A DNA stretch of 64,000 nucleotides from Microbulbifer agarilyticus (GCF_019800665.1 NZ_JAHVKO010000005.1:372001-436000), one strand, 5' to 3'. Shown: positions 44,726-54,127, counted from the stretch's first letter. Numbers and translations are program-made. Notes: generated by a model not told the origin, from the sequence alone.

Positions 44726-44806
44726 TCAGCGGCAAGGGAAGAATTGGGCGAGCAAGGTCTACCGCCCAGCGCAACCAGTTGCCCTTTTCATATCGCTCAC
44801 ACATAA

Positions 44807-44841
44807 AAGAAGGCGTATCGCTCACGGCGATACGCCTTCTT
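44807..44841. terminator. Two-way terminator with 15-pair stem
   Basis: Perfect 15-base arms (44807-44821 and 44827-44841) with loop TCACG; the plus strand continues TATTATATT. It lies between two convergent genes. Confidence 0.85.
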
Positions 44842-44881
44842 ATTATATTGAGGCAATTTGCCCTTTTTTACGCACTTGCAC

Positions 44882-45736
44882 TCAGTCCACAAGCCGGAAC
44901 CACTGGGCACGCAGTAAATCCGCTCGCGCCGGCGTGCGGTAGTTCGCCGCCAGCTCTCGCCACAAGATTACCCCCTCGCTGTCCACAAGCCAGGCACTGG
45001 GCCGCGCCGCCGCCGATTGCCACGGGTACATCAATAAGGGCGCACCTTGTCGCGCGACGAATAAGGGATAATCCTGAGAAGATTCCTCCAGCTGATGCAC
45101 GGTAAGTTCAACAGGTGCTGGAATATCCCGCCGAGAGAAAGCTTTCGCCCAAGAAGACATTGGCTGCGCGCTAAAGAGCAGTAATCCAATGTTTCTCTTT
45201 TGCAACTGCGGCAGAAGGCGTTCGAAGCTTGCTAGCTGACTCCGACTATCGGCACAAAAACTCCCCCGCAGAAACACCACGAAGGCCCCATCCAGCTCCC
45301 GTTCGCGACAAAAGTCCGAGATATTACAGTTTTCCCCTGTTTGCTCTTCCAGATCGGGGAACTGCTGGTTAATGCCGGGTAATGAAGGGTGTGAAACCGA
45401 ACTGAAGTGATAGAGATAAAGTAAAACGACAAAAAGATTCGCAATTACCAGGTAAATGGGCAGGCCGAGCTGTCCATCTGCCAGTAGCGCAACCGCAAGA
45501 CCGATTAACACAGCGAGAAACGCATTGGATTCTCGAATATCTCCGTGAAATTTCTGCGGGTACAAATAACGTAGCCAAATCCACACCGGCAGCGCCAGCG
45601 CATTCAAAATTACGCCCGCCCAGGCGAGTTTTTCAGACGCCGCAGCACTGCCAATTAATGGACAAAAAGCACCAACACCACACGCCAATAGCCAGCTAAA
45701 GGCAAAAAAAGTAAAAAAAACCTTAAATTTATTCAT
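44882..45736 (-). CDS. Membrane protein with C-terminal thioredoxin-like domain
   Basis: 284 residues. Four membrane helices in the first 110 residues (about 5-27, 36-56, 68-86, 92-110), then a thioredoxin/AhpC-type domain (about 120-284). The usual peroxiredoxin pattern is recognisable (FVVFLRGSFCADSRSQLASFERLLPQLQKRNIGLLLFS), with a single Cys (FCADS) where AhpC has its peroxidatic Cys. A PSAWLVDSEGVILWRE strand matches the redoxin end. Possibly a membrane-bound peroxide or thiol sensor; reaction not established. Stands alone. Confidence 0.75.
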   Translation of the reverse strand: MNKFKVFFTFFAFSWLLACGVGAFCPLIGSAAASEKLAWAGVILNALALPVWIWLRYLYPQKFHGDIRESNAFLAVLIGLAVALLADGQLGLPIYLVIANLFVVLLYLYHFSSVSHPSLPGINQQFPDLEEQTGENCNISDFCRERELDGAFVVFLRGSFCADSRSQLASFERLLPQLQKRNIGLLLFSAQPMSSWAKAFSRRDIPAPVELTVHQLEESSQDYPLFVARQGAPLLMYPWQSAAARPSAWLVDSEGVILWRELAANYRTPARADLLRAQWFRLVD

Positions 45737-45859
45737 TACAGAGTAAAAACGCCCCTAAAACACTTGCAATCAAGTATATAAATAAGCTGCAATTAGCGCG
45801 ATGAATTCCACTCATCCAAAATAACACCTAAATACCAAATTTAGATACAGGGATATTTT

Positions 45860-46765
45860 ATGGCCGGACGTAAAAAATCCACCGCGCGCGTAAGCGCCGT
45901 GGCAAAACTGGAGGCGGAACTCGCTTCTTTGAAATCTCAGCTGGAAAAGGCGCGTAGCAGCCAAGAAGCTGATGCAAAGAAAGAAGCCGATAAAGCCGGC
46001 AAAGAAGCTGACAAAGCTGCCAAAAAAGCACAAGCTGCCGCCGCCAAGGTTAAAGCAGCCCGTGCCAAGAAGAAATCTGCTGCTCAGCAGAAGCAAGTTA
46101 AGGCTGCCGTAGCTGCCGCTGCAACTGCCAAAAAAGCCGCCGTTGCCGCCAAAGCCGCCTCTGCTATCGCGAAAGCCAAGCTGGCTGTCATCGCTGCTGA
46201 AAACAAGCTGGCAACCAAAGTGGCCAAGGCTGTAGCCAAAGAAGAAACGGCTATCACCAAGAAACTGGCTGCTGCTGACAAGAAAGCTGCCGCTGCTGCT
46301 GCCAAAAAAGCCGCTGCCGCTGCCAAGAAGAAAGCTGCTGCGGACAAGAAGAAAGCTGCTGCCGCTGCCAAGAAAGCTGCCGCCGCTGCCAAGAAGAAAG
46401 CTGCTGCGGACAAGAAGAAAGCCGCTGCTGCTGCCAAGAAGAAAGCCGCTGCTGAGAAGAAGAAGGCCGCTGCTGCCAAGAAGAAGGCCGCTGCTGCTGC
46501 CAAGAAGCAAGCCGCTGCTGACAAGAAGAAGGCTGCCGCTGCTAAGAAGAAAGCTGCCGCTGCTGCCAAAAAAGCCGCTGCTAAGGCAAAAGCCAAAACC
46601 AAGGCTACTGCCAAGAAGAAGCCAGGTCGTCCAGCCAAGAAAGCTGCAGCTAAGAAGCCTGCCGCCAAGAAGGCAGGCCGTCCAGCCAAGAAAGCTGCAG
46701 CTAAGAAAACTGCCGCCAAGAAGGCTCCTGCTCGCCGTGGTCGTCCGCCGAAAGCCAAGTCTTAA
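45860..46765 (+). CDS. AlgP-like Lys/Ala-rich histone-H1-like DNA-binding protein
   Basis: 301 residues. A short N-terminal coiled coil (about 12-35, VAKLEAELASLKSQLEKARSS) is followed by some 230 residues of Ala/Lys repeats (KKAAAAAKK units) and three GRP AT-hook-like motifs at the end (PGRPAKK, AGRPAKK, RGRPPK). This is the composition of AlgP of Pseudomonas, which resembles histone H1 and binds DNA without much sequence choice. The repeat-rich body makes the reading frame look open on the other strand too. A two-copy 51-base repeat near the end suggests recent slippage. Single gene, with an unusual palindromic terminator. Confidence 0.88.
   Translation: MAGRKKSTARVSAVAKLEAELASLKSQLEKARSSQEADAKKEADKAGKEADKAAKKAQAAAAKVKAARAKKKSAAQQKQVKAAVAAAATAKKAAVAAKAASAIAKAKLAVIAAENKLATKVAKAVAKEETAITKKLAAADKKAAAAAAKKAAAAAKKKAAADKKKAAAAAKKAAAAAKKKAAADKKKAAAAAKKKAAAEKKKAAAAKKKAAAAAKKQAAADKKKAAAAKKKAAAAAKKAAAKAKAKTKATAKKKPGRPAKKAAAKKPAAKKAGRPAKKAAAKKTAAKKAPARRGRPPKAKS
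46625..46726 (+). repeat. Two near-identical 51-base direct repeats in the histone-like gene
   Basis: Unit 1 is 46625-46675, unit 2 is 46676-46726; only a few bases differ. Each encodes one GRP-AKKAAAKK-AAKK block of 17 residues. Confidence 0.85.
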
Positions 46766-46770
46766 TCGAC

Positions 46771-46832
46771 ACTTTCTGGCAGACATAAAAAAACCCCGGC
46801 TCGCCGGGGTTTTTTTATGTCTGCCAGAAAGT
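46771..46832. terminator. 62-base perfect palindrome acting as two-way terminator
   Basis: Left arm 46771-46800 and right arm 46803-46832 are exact reverse complements over 30 bases, with only TC between. The inner part is ACCCCGGC / GCCGGGGT flanked by seven A and seven T, a classical terminator; the outer 14 bases on each side extend it well beyond normal length. It lies between the convergent histone-like and RND genes. Confidence 0.93.
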
Positions 46833-46885
46833 TATAAGTGCCAGGTACTCGCCCGCCCCGACACCATTTAACCTCCCCGCCCGTC

Positions 46886-49800
46886 TCAACTACGTAAACG
46901 GCGCTTAGCCAATAGCCCCGCGGGCAGAACCCCCTTCACCAGGTCACGCAGCGCCGAAGGCAGCGCCAGCATCACTGGCGTCACGATCAGCGTCAGCAGA
47001 GTAGAAAAGCTGAGGCCGTAAACGATCGCACTGGCCAGCTTCACCCAGAAAGAGGCAATCACGCCGTTCACTACAATGTCACGCCCAACCATATCTACAC
47101 TCACCCCCAGCGCCAGGGGCAGCAAGCCCAGAATCGTGGTAGCAGTAGTGAGAAACACCGGGCGCAGACGCTGTGCGGCAGCCTTAACCGCTGCAGCACC
47201 TGCACCCAGTTCCGGATCGGCTTTGCGTACAAAGTTATAGGTATCAATCAATACGATATTGTTGTTCACCACAATGCCAGCGAGGGCAACAATACCCACC
47301 CCGGTCATAATGACACTGAGGGTCGACTGGGTAAGGGTAAGCCCAAGCAACACACCGGCAGTGGACATAATCACCGAAGATAGAATCAACGCAGACTGAT
47401 AGAAGCTATTGAATTGGGTGACCAGTAGGATAAACATCAGGAACAGGGACAAGGAGAATGCGACCTGTAAAAACACCAGAGTCTCGCTCGTTTCTTCATC
47501 CGCGCCCCGATAGAGCAACTCCACGTTGCCATCGATCGGGTGCTGCTCCAGCCACTGGCGTATTTCGCGTACTTTGTCGTCCGCCAGAACACCATCCACA
47601 ACATCAGCCTTGATCTGCATACGGGTAATGCCATCAATACGCTCAATTTTATCCACTCTGGGCCCGGCCACAGTAGACACAAAGCTGCTGACCGGCACCG
47701 CACCTCCCGGGGTGTTTACCTTGAGTTCATCCAGCGCAGTAATGCCGCGGGCATAATCCGGATAGCGGATACGAATATCCACTTCCTCATCGGAATCATC
47801 CGGGCGATATTCCGCCATCAATACGCCGTTGGTGACCAACTGCACGGCGCGCCCCACGCCGGTTAGATCCGCCCCGTAGAGTGCCGCCTTTGATCGGTCG
47901 ACCTTAACTTCCCACTCAATACCCGGTAGCGGAGCCGTATTCACAACATCCCGCAGTCCATCGAACTCATTCTCCAGCGCCCGATGCAGGCGCCAGGTTT
48001 CTGCCAGCAGGCTGTCGTAATCGCGGCTGCGTAATTCAAGTACAATGGCCTTACCCACGGGCGGGCCGCCTTCAAACGCCTTGGCACTGGTCTTAATACC
48101 CGCAAAGCCCGCTGTACGCTGACGAATATCCGCGAAAATGTCCCGGCTTTTGCGATCTCGCAGATCCGTCGGCTGCAACTCAACCAGCAGACTGGCAATC
48201 TGATCCGGTGATCTGTCTTGATTACCGGAAATACCACCCGATCCAATTGAGGTATACACCACACGTACCTCAGGTACTTGCATCACCGCCGTTTCGACTT
48301 GAGTAACTAGGGCGCGCTTTTCCTCCAGAGACAGATTTCCCAGCGCTCGCACTTCAACGTTGCCGTATTGCTCCTCCGTTTCGGTGAAATACTCGATTCC
48401 CGGATTAAAGGCACTATAAGCAATAAAGATACCCACCAATACCGCGATGGTGCCGCCAAAAGATATCAGCGGGTAGCGCACAACCGATGTCAGCATGCGG
48501 GCATAAAAGCCAGTGATTCCCCCTAAAGCGCTCGGGTCGCCATGCTCCAGTTGCTTGAGATGCTGCTGTGAAGCCAGATCAACGCGACCCTTGCCAAATA
48601 CCGACCCCACGACGGGGGCAAAGAACAGCGCGTAAACCAATGATCCCGCCAGTACGGAAAACACGGTTACCGGCAAGAAGCGCATAAAATCGCCAACTAC
48701 ACCGGGCCAAAAGATAATTGGGAGGAAAGCGGCGAGGGTGGTCCCCGTTGACGCGACAACCGGCCAGAACATTCGGCGCACAGCGATGGAGTAGGCCGCG
48801 CGTGCTGACAGCCCTTCAGCCATCTTGCGATCGGCAAATTCAGTGATCACGATTGAGCCATCGATCAGCATACCGAGGGCCAGCAACATGCCGAACATGA
48901 CCATGAAGTTGAACGAATAACCCAGGTACCAAGTAATGATGAAGCCGAACAGTAATGAGAAAGGGATCCCCAGGCCCACAAGTAACCCGGAACGGAAACC
49001 AAGCGCGGAAACCACAATGATCATCACCAGCAACATTGCGGTGAGGATATTGCCCTCCATTTCGCTCACCATGTCCCGCGCCCAATTGGACTGGTCAAAT
49101 ACAAAGTCGACCTTTACCCCACGAGGCAAGTACTCTCGTTCGGCATTTACCACCTCTCGGACTTTGTCTGCCAGGTCCACAGAGCTGGCACCGGTGCGTT
49201 TTTCCACATTGACCGACAGGCCCTGTTGCCCGTTCACACTGGTGTAGCTGGTGGCGTCCTTAAAGGTCCGCCTGATGTCGGTAACCTGACCAAGGGTCAC
49301 AACCCCATCATCCGATTGCTTGAGCGGAATCTGGTATACGTCACTGGCCGATTCGATTAAGCCCGGAACCTTTACCGAGAAGCGCCCCTTGCTGACATCC
49401 ATCTCACCAGCCGGGATCAGCAAATTATTCCCCAGTACAGCATTAATCAGTTCACCACTGGTTATCTGGTAATGCTCAAGCCGCACGGGGTCAATGATGG
49501 CTTCAACCACCTCCTCGCGACTACCATTGATATCTGCGCTCAGTACTTCGCTGACATTTTCAATTCTGCGTTTCAGCAATTGCGCGCTGCGTAGCAGTTC
49601 GCGCTCACTCGCGCCCTCACTGGCCAGGGTTACCACAATCGTCGGGAATGGCTGCGCCGATGCTTCCTCCACTACCGGCTCGTCCGCATCCCGCGGTAAC
49701 TCGGCCTTGGCACGATCAACGGCATTGCGTACATCATCGACCGCAATATCAATATCGATCGCAGAGTCAAATTCGATGACTAGGTATACCAGCGACTCTC

Positions 49801-50053
49801 GCGCATTGGCGACAACTTGCTCAACGCCCTCCAGCGAGCGAATTTCCTGCTCCAGCGGGCGAATCAGCAAGCGCACCCCATCTTCCGGAGAAATCCCTTC
49901 GTGCCGCACCTGCACAATCACGATAGGCGGGTTAACTTCCGGACTGGACTCCACCGTCATGGCTCCGCGCGCAGCAATCCCCATGATAACGATGAGCAGC
50001 ATCAAGCTAATACTGCTGCGGAAGCGATTAATAGCTCCGTCCAAGAGTTTCAT
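46886..50053 (-). CDS. RND-family efflux transporter permease
   Basis: 1055 residues, full RND layout: helix 1 (about 15-32), first periplasmic domain, helices 2-6 (about 335-475), helix 7 (about 530-550), second periplasmic domain, helices 8-12 (about 865-1035). In helix 4 the proton-relay region reads LGMLIDGSIVITEFAD, with one Asp where AcrB has two, a common variant. The substrate cannot be told from sequence; the family exports drugs, detergents or metal complexes by proton antiport through the inner membrane. It starts in the stop codon of the adaptor gene (one-base overlap). No outer-membrane channel gene is present, so TolC or similar is supplied elsewhere. Confidence 0.93.
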   Translation of the reverse strand: MKLLDGAINRFRSSISLMLLIVIMGIAARGAMTVESSPEVNPPIVIVQVRHEGISPEDGVRLLIRPLEQEIRSLEGVEQVVANARESLVYLVIEFDSAIDIDIAVDDVRNAVDRAKAELPRDADEPVVEEASAQPFPTIVVTLASEGASERELLRSAQLLKRRIENVSEVLSADINGSREEVVEAIIDPVRLEHYQITSGELINAVLGNNLLIPAGEMDVSKGRFSVKVPGLIESASDVYQIPLKQSDDGVVTLGQVTDIRRTFKDATSYTSVNGQQGLSVNVEKRTGASSVDLADKVREVVNAEREYLPRGVKVDFVFDQSNWARDMVSEMEGNILTAMLLVMIIVVSALGFRSGLLVGLGIPFSLLFGFIITWYLGYSFNFMVMFGMLLALGMLIDGSIVITEFADRKMAEGLSARAAYSIAVRRMFWPVVASTGTTLAAFLPIIFWPGVVGDFMRFLPVTVFSVLAGSLVYALFFAPVVGSVFGKGRVDLASQQHLKQLEHGDPSALGGITGFYARMLTSVVRYPLISFGGTIAVLVGIFIAYSAFNPGIEYFTETEEQYGNVEVRALGNLSLEEKRALVTQVETAVMQVPEVRVVYTSIGSGGISGNQDRSPDQIASLLVELQPTDLRDRKSRDIFADIRQRTAGFAGIKTSAKAFEGGPPVGKAIVLELRSRDYDSLLAETWRLHRALENEFDGLRDVVNTAPLPGIEWEVKVDRSKAALYGADLTGVGRAVQLVTNGVLMAEYRPDDSDEEVDIRIRYPDYARGITALDELKVNTPGGAVPVSSFVSTVAGPRVDKIERIDGITRMQIKADVVDGVLADDKVREIRQWLEQHPIDGNVELLYRGADEETSETLVFLQVAFSLSLFLMFILLVTQFNSFYQSALILSSVIMSTAGVLLGLTLTQSTLSVIMTGVGIVALAGIVVNNNIVLIDTYNFVRKADPELGAGAAAVKAAAQRLRPVFLTTATTILGLLPLALGVSVDMVGRDIVVNGVIASFWVKLASAIVYGLSFSTLLTLIVTPVMLALPSALRDLVKGVLPAGLLAKRRLRS

Positions 50054-51249
50054 TACAGTGACTCCCCGGAAGCCTGCGCAGCCTGTTTCACAGAAGCCGG
50101 CTCAGGTTCTGGTTCGACTGCACTAAGTGGGGCCGGCAAATCACCGCCGGTCTCTTCCAGCTCTACGTCCACCTGTTCACCAACACTGACATATTCCTGG
50201 CCCACGGTTACCAGCAGGGTGCGCGGCGACAGCCCGGTAACCCAAACCCCATCGCTTTCATCACTGACCAACCGAACGTTTCGCAGGACGACACGCTGAT
50301 CCTCGTCGAGTATTTTCACCGCGAGAATGCCGGCGTCATCCAGGGTTAACAGGGAAGAATTGATTCGGTGGGCCATAACCTCGCCCGTTGGCAGTGCCAT
50401 ACGCGCACTGATGCCACTGCGCAGAGCACCGTCGTCATTTGCCACCGCGACTTCTACGCGATAGGCGCGCGTCACCGCGTGCGCCTGCTGGCTCACGTAG
50501 CGCAGCCGACCACTAAGAATCTGCCCATCCTGCATTTGCGCATTTGCAGGCGCCCCCAGCAGCAGGCTGCCCACCTTGGTTTCGGAAACTTCTCCCACGA
50601 TCAACATGGGATTCAGGTCGAGAATGGTCGCGCACTCCTCGCCACGGCGAACAAAATCCCCCAACTCCACCGCCCGGCTGTTCACAACACCGTCAAAGGG
50701 CGCGCGAATCTTCAGGTTTTGTACATCCAGCTGTGCCCGTTTCAGGTCCGCGCGGGCGTTGGCGAGAGCAACTTCCTGCTGGGCCATTTGCGTGCCTGAT
50801 TGCAGGCCGCGTCCCTTGAGCTTTTGCGCACCGGCAAAATCCAGCTCCGCTTTCTTCAATGAAGCGCGTGCGCGCGCCAACTTTTCCGGGCGATCTTCCG
50901 CGGCAATCTCACAAATCACGTCGCCCTTGGCTACATACTGCCCCTCATCGACCGGAAGCCCCGCCACCGCGCCATCGAGCTCGGCTCTCAGCTGCACACT
51001 CCGGTTGGCCTCACTGCGACTATTGACCACCACCCGAGTGGTATACGGTTGAGCCTCAATGTAGCGTCCACTAATCTTCATACGCTCTGCCGGCAGCACA
51101 GATGTACTCTTCGCGACCTCCGCCTCGAGCAGCGCTTGCTTCTCGTCCTTGAGCAATATGCCACTCAACAGCCACAACGTGGCAAGGCCACCCACGATGG
51201 TTGCCATGCGATAGTTACGTTGCCGCCAGAAGCCCAACAGAAAGTTCAT
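50053..51249 (-). CDS. RND efflux periplasmic adaptor subunit (HlyD/MFP family)
   Basis: 398 residues. One N-terminal membrane helix (about 15-32, MATIVGGLATLWLLSGILL), then a barrel-sandwich segment (AELDGAVAGLPVDEGQYVAKGDVICEI), a hairpin of two helices (about 115-180), the second sandwich half (LKIRAPFDGVVNSRAVELGDFVRRGEECATI) and a beta-barrel domain. It links the permease to an outer-membrane channel. The acidic Pro/Glu-rich tail (about 370-398) is longer than usual. Promoter likely in 51250-51400; no linked regulator is seen. Confidence 0.92.
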   Translation of the reverse strand: MNFLLGFWRQRNYRMATIVGGLATLWLLSGILLKDEKQALLEAEVAKSTSVLPAERMKISGRYIEAQPYTTRVVVNSRSEANRSVQLRAELDGAVAGLPVDEGQYVAKGDVICEIAAEDRPEKLARARASLKKAELDFAGAQKLKGRGLQSGTQMAQQEVALANARADLKRAQLDVQNLKIRAPFDGVVNSRAVELGDFVRRGEECATILDLNPMLIVGEVSETKVGSLLLGAPANAQMQDGQILSGRLRYVSQQAHAVTRAYRVEVAVANDDGALRSGISARMALPTGEVMAHRINSSLLTLDDAGILAVKILDEDQRVVLRNVRLVSDESDGVWVTGLSPRTLLVTVGQEYVSVGEQVDVELEETGGDLPAPLSAVEPEPEPASVKQAAQASGESL

Positions 51250-51556
51250 AACTGCATTCCTGTCTGCAATTTAAAATTGATAGGAGATTTTATGCACAAT
51301 TCTTGATCGAAACAGCGCCCAAAACTGCCGAATTACGAAATCCGCAGGAGATTTTAGAGGTGCGAATAGCCTGCTGTACCTGAGATTGGTCAACTCTCGG
51401 GTACTTTTCACAGCTACTTCAGATCTGATCAGGTTTTGGCATGGTCTTGGAGACGGCCAAAGGTGGTCCCACGCACGCATCCGGTAATGGACATTGTACG
51501 CGGGAAAATGAGAAAGGGTTCACCCTCTATGTAGTGAACCGGTACGGAACACGCGG
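51250..51556. other. Spacer between the RND adaptor and the cyclic-nucleotide-binding gene
   Basis: 307 bases, no gene. It contains an inverted repeat GGTTCAC (51517-51523) and GTGAACC (51534-51540); on the minus strand this is followed by CTTTCTCATTTT and may be a weak terminator for the upstream cyclic-nucleotide-binding gene. The RND promoter is not recognisable. Confidence 0.4.
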
Positions 51557-52258
51557 TCAGGAGAGTATGGATTCCAGGAAGTCGGACATGTCCGACTCTT
51601 CCGCGGCAAGCTGGCCGCTGCCGAACTCGGCATTCCAATCCAGCAGGATACGAGCCAGATCCCGCGCCTGGTCCGCTAGCGCTACCAGCTCTTCTTTACA
51701 GTTTTTCGGGCCCGTGTAGAGCTTCAGGCGACGGTGACTATTGGCCAGCTCGTGGGTCGGGTATTTGGAACGATAAACCTCAAGCTTCCAGCGCAACGAA
51801 TGCACCATATTGCGATAGAAAACCAGCTTGGTGGGCAGCTGCAGCAGGGAGAAGTCCTCAAGGTCACCAAACAGGGTGCAATCCACCGCGAGCACCTGAA
51901 TTTCCTGGCCGACCGGTGCCCCCACAATAGTCGCACTACGGGGCTCAGCCAGCAGCATCGACAGGTCACCAAACACCTCACCTGGGCGAATCTCGGCGAG
52001 CGGACGATCACCGCTGGCTGCCGCGGCATCGTCCACGTGTACCTGCAACTCCCCGCGCACCAGAAAATACACCCACTGATCTACGTCGCCACTGTGCAGC
52101 AGCGCCTCTCCAGGGTTTAGCGAAACCAAACGCGAACGCTTCAGCAATACGTCGTATTGCCACTCACTGGTGGCACGAATATCACGAAAGAGATGAATGA
52201 CATTTAGTAGGCGGTCCACCGCATCGCGGGGAAAATCACTAAGCGCTTTGTAATCCAT
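51557..52258 (-). CDS. Cyclic-nucleotide-binding domain protein without a DNA-binding domain
   Basis: 233 residues. The first 150 form a CRP-like nucleotide-binding barrel with the phosphate cassette near 93-112: GEVFGDLSMLLAEPRSATIVG. The usual Glu of FGE is Asp here, the Arg of RSAT is kept. After the central helix (about 135-160) comes a helical, charged C-terminal part (about 170-233: CKEELVALADQARDLARILLDWN ... EESDMSDFLESIL) instead of the winged helix of CRP. So it may sense cAMP or cGMP and act through protein contacts. No linked enzyme suggests the pathway. Confidence 0.85.
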   Translation of the reverse strand: MDYKALSDFPRDAVDRLLNVIHLFRDIRATSEWQYDVLLKRSRLVSLNPGEALLHSGDVDQWVYFLVRGELQVHVDDAAAASGDRPLAEIRPGEVFGDLSMLLAEPRSATIVGAPVGQEIQVLAVDCTLFGDLEDFSLLQLPTKLVFYRNMVHSLRWKLEVYRSKYPTHELANSHRRLKLYTGPKNCKEELVALADQARDLARILLDWNAEFGSGQLAAEESDMSDFLESILS

Positions 52259-52678
52259 GGAAATCTTGAATATTGCGTCGTGTTACCGGCAGCTGGAGCC
52301 AGACTCGCAGTTGTTTAACGGCGCACCTTGTTTGCACATATCCACATGCACATTGCACCACCAGAACACGCATTCTAGGTGCAAACAAAGCTGTGTCTGC
52401 CCCTGAGTACAGGGAAATTAAAAAAACGAGACTTTTTACCCACTTCAGGGTTGAACTCCATTGCAGTTACAGTAGAGTTGAGTGGACCCTGGAAAAAAAT
52501 CAAGGTAGTTGTGCGGCAATTTGCCAACCTGAAAATACCTGCCTTTCCCGGGCCGCACCTTTCGGGGGGAGGGTGCGAAAGAAGCACGAGCATTCCTTGG
52601 GGTACATGGACGGGGACTCAGCGCTTTTTCTGCCGGTTTCTGCCCATCCGGCCATAAGCCAAAATAGATACCATTAAA
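52259..52678. promoter_or_regulatory. Divergent spacer between the cyclic-nucleotide-binding gene and the TonB-C gene
   Basis: 420 bases with no credible gene. A short hairpin, CGCACC (52554-52559) and GGTGCG (52572-52577), is the only structure noticed. Promoters for both neighbours must be here but are not clear. Confidence 0.35.
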
Positions 52679-53896
52679 ATGAAATCGACAAAAATCGTCA
52701 TTGCCCTGCTGTTGTTCGCTTCGGCCATGACAGCAAGCGCGGCCTCGCTCCTCAATGGACTCGCCCTGGAGCAACAATTCAATAAAGATCGCTACTTCGT
52801 TGCTGTTTATTCTGACCAGCTTGCCGACAACACCAGCACACTGCTCGACAGCAATGTTTCACGCAGCCTGCAAATTCGTGTAATCGAAGACCGGCTGTCT
52901 GCGCGACGCCTGCGCAACCAGTGGATGGAAAGTATCGCCATCAACAACCCAAGTGACACGCTCACTGGTCAAGCCAACAATATGGTGACCTTCGCCAACC
53001 TGTTTAAAGGGCGCCTGATGAGCGGCGACCACCTGAGTATCGATTACGCCCCAGATACCGGGGTAACCTCCGTCTCCCTGAATGACATCATGCTCGGCAT
53101 GATTGAAGATCGCGAATTCTTCAACACCCTGCTTCGCGCCTGGGTCGGACCAGTTCCGCCCTCAACCGAGTTCCGCGACAGTCTTATGGCAGCAGGTGAA
53201 GTCGACTCAGGCTTACTCGCTACCTATGAATCCCTGCAGCCAGGTGCTGCACGCGTGGCTCAGGTCGCAGCAATGCTTGACGAACAGGAAGCAGCAAAAG
53301 AAACCACAGCCGTAGCTGCTGCGCCTGTGGCCGCTGCAAAACCCACTCTGACTGCGAATATCCCACCACCGACGCTGGCGGCAATCGGTACCGCCGCCGT
53401 GCAGAAGCCGGCGGTACAAGCTGCGGAACCCGCAGCAGAAGAACCCGCAACAGCCCGCGCCGAGCCGCAAGCAGCAGCGGTTGCAGCCACCCCCTCATCT
53501 CAGCCCAAGCCGCTGAAGCCAACCACCACCCGCCGGGCGACCCCGCCGGCAGAACAAGAGTTGGAAGAAGAGGAGGAAGCGCCGCTGACCGCAGACATGA
53601 TCCTGGCCCGCCAGATTTACCACTCCATGCTGCTACGCCACACGTTTAAGCACATCCGCTACCCGAAACGCGCGCAGGATCGCGGTCAGGAAGGCAGTGT
53701 ACGCTTGAACGTCGTAATCGATAGCAGAGGCAATGTGACCAGTGTCACTACCGTGCAGGAGTCCCGTTACTCCAGCCTGAACCGCGAAGCGCTTGAAGCG
53801 GTGGAGCGCGCCGGCCCTTACCCAGCCACTCCCGCCCAGCTCAAGATGGAGGAATACCGCTTCTCGGTACCGATTACTTTCCGCCTGCCGGACTGA
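52679..53896 (+). CDS. Chalcone-isomerase-like domain fused to a TonB C-terminal domain
   Basis: 405 residues. A signal peptide (about 1-21, ending ASA), then a bacterial chalcone-isomerase-like domain (about 25-170: FNKDRYFVAVYS, ISARRLRNQWMESIAINNPSD-type stretch, FANLFKGRLMSGDHLSIDY, GVTSVSLND). A long Ala/Pro/Glu linker (about 195-305) leads to a TonB C-terminal domain (about 315-405: LRHTFKHIRYPKRAQDRGQEGSVRLNVVIDSRGNV, then LNREALEAVERAGPYP). Real TonB has an N-terminal membrane anchor; here there is a cleavable signal instead, so it is likely a periplasmic protein that contacts the outer membrane, not an ExbB-driven TonB. Function unknown. It ends at a good terminator. Confidence 0.8.
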   Translation: MKSTKIVIALLLFASAMTASAASLLNGLALEQQFNKDRYFVAVYSDQLADNTSTLLDSNVSRSLQIRVIEDRLSARRLRNQWMESIAINNPSDTLTGQANNMVTFANLFKGRLMSGDHLSIDYAPDTGVTSVSLNDIMLGMIEDREFFNTLLRAWVGPVPPSTEFRDSLMAAGEVDSGLLATYESLQPGAARVAQVAAMLDEQEAAKETTAVAAAPVAAAKPTLTANIPPPTLAAIGTAAVQKPAVQAAEPAAEEPATARAEPQAAAVAATPSSQPKPLKPTTTRRATPPAEQELEEEEEAPLTADMILARQIYHSMLLRHTFKHIRYPKRAQDRGQEGSVRLNVVIDSRGNVTSVTTVQESRYSSLNREALEAVERAGPYPATPAQLKMEEYRFSVPITFRLPD

Positions 53897-53923
53897 ATAT
53901 CGACTGCAAGATCGACACTCCCC

Positions 53924-53954
53924 AAAAAAGCCCCGTACTCGGGGCTTTTTTTTT
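53924..53954 (+). terminator. Rho-independent terminator after the TonB-C gene
   Basis: Stem AAAAAAGCCCCG / CGGGGCTTTTTT with a 4-base loop, followed by more T. Confidence 0.9.
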
Positions 53955-54127
53955 GCCCGCCTGAGTCCCCACCACCACCGCTTATTTCCATCGCCCACTG
54001 GCTACCATTCACCGCACGCCCGCTTGCCGCAGCCGCCCCTCCACACATACTATGCAGACTGCACAAATTCTATCCGAGCCATACATTGGACGGTCATCCA
54101 ACCTATAAAAAGCCCAAAAGGCCCATT

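Noticed and set aside
46084-46758. Hydrophobic minus-strand frame opposite the histone-like gene
   Set aside because: Ala/Lys repeats read backwards give Phe/Leu/Ala-rich runs; no start signal or membrane protein logic.
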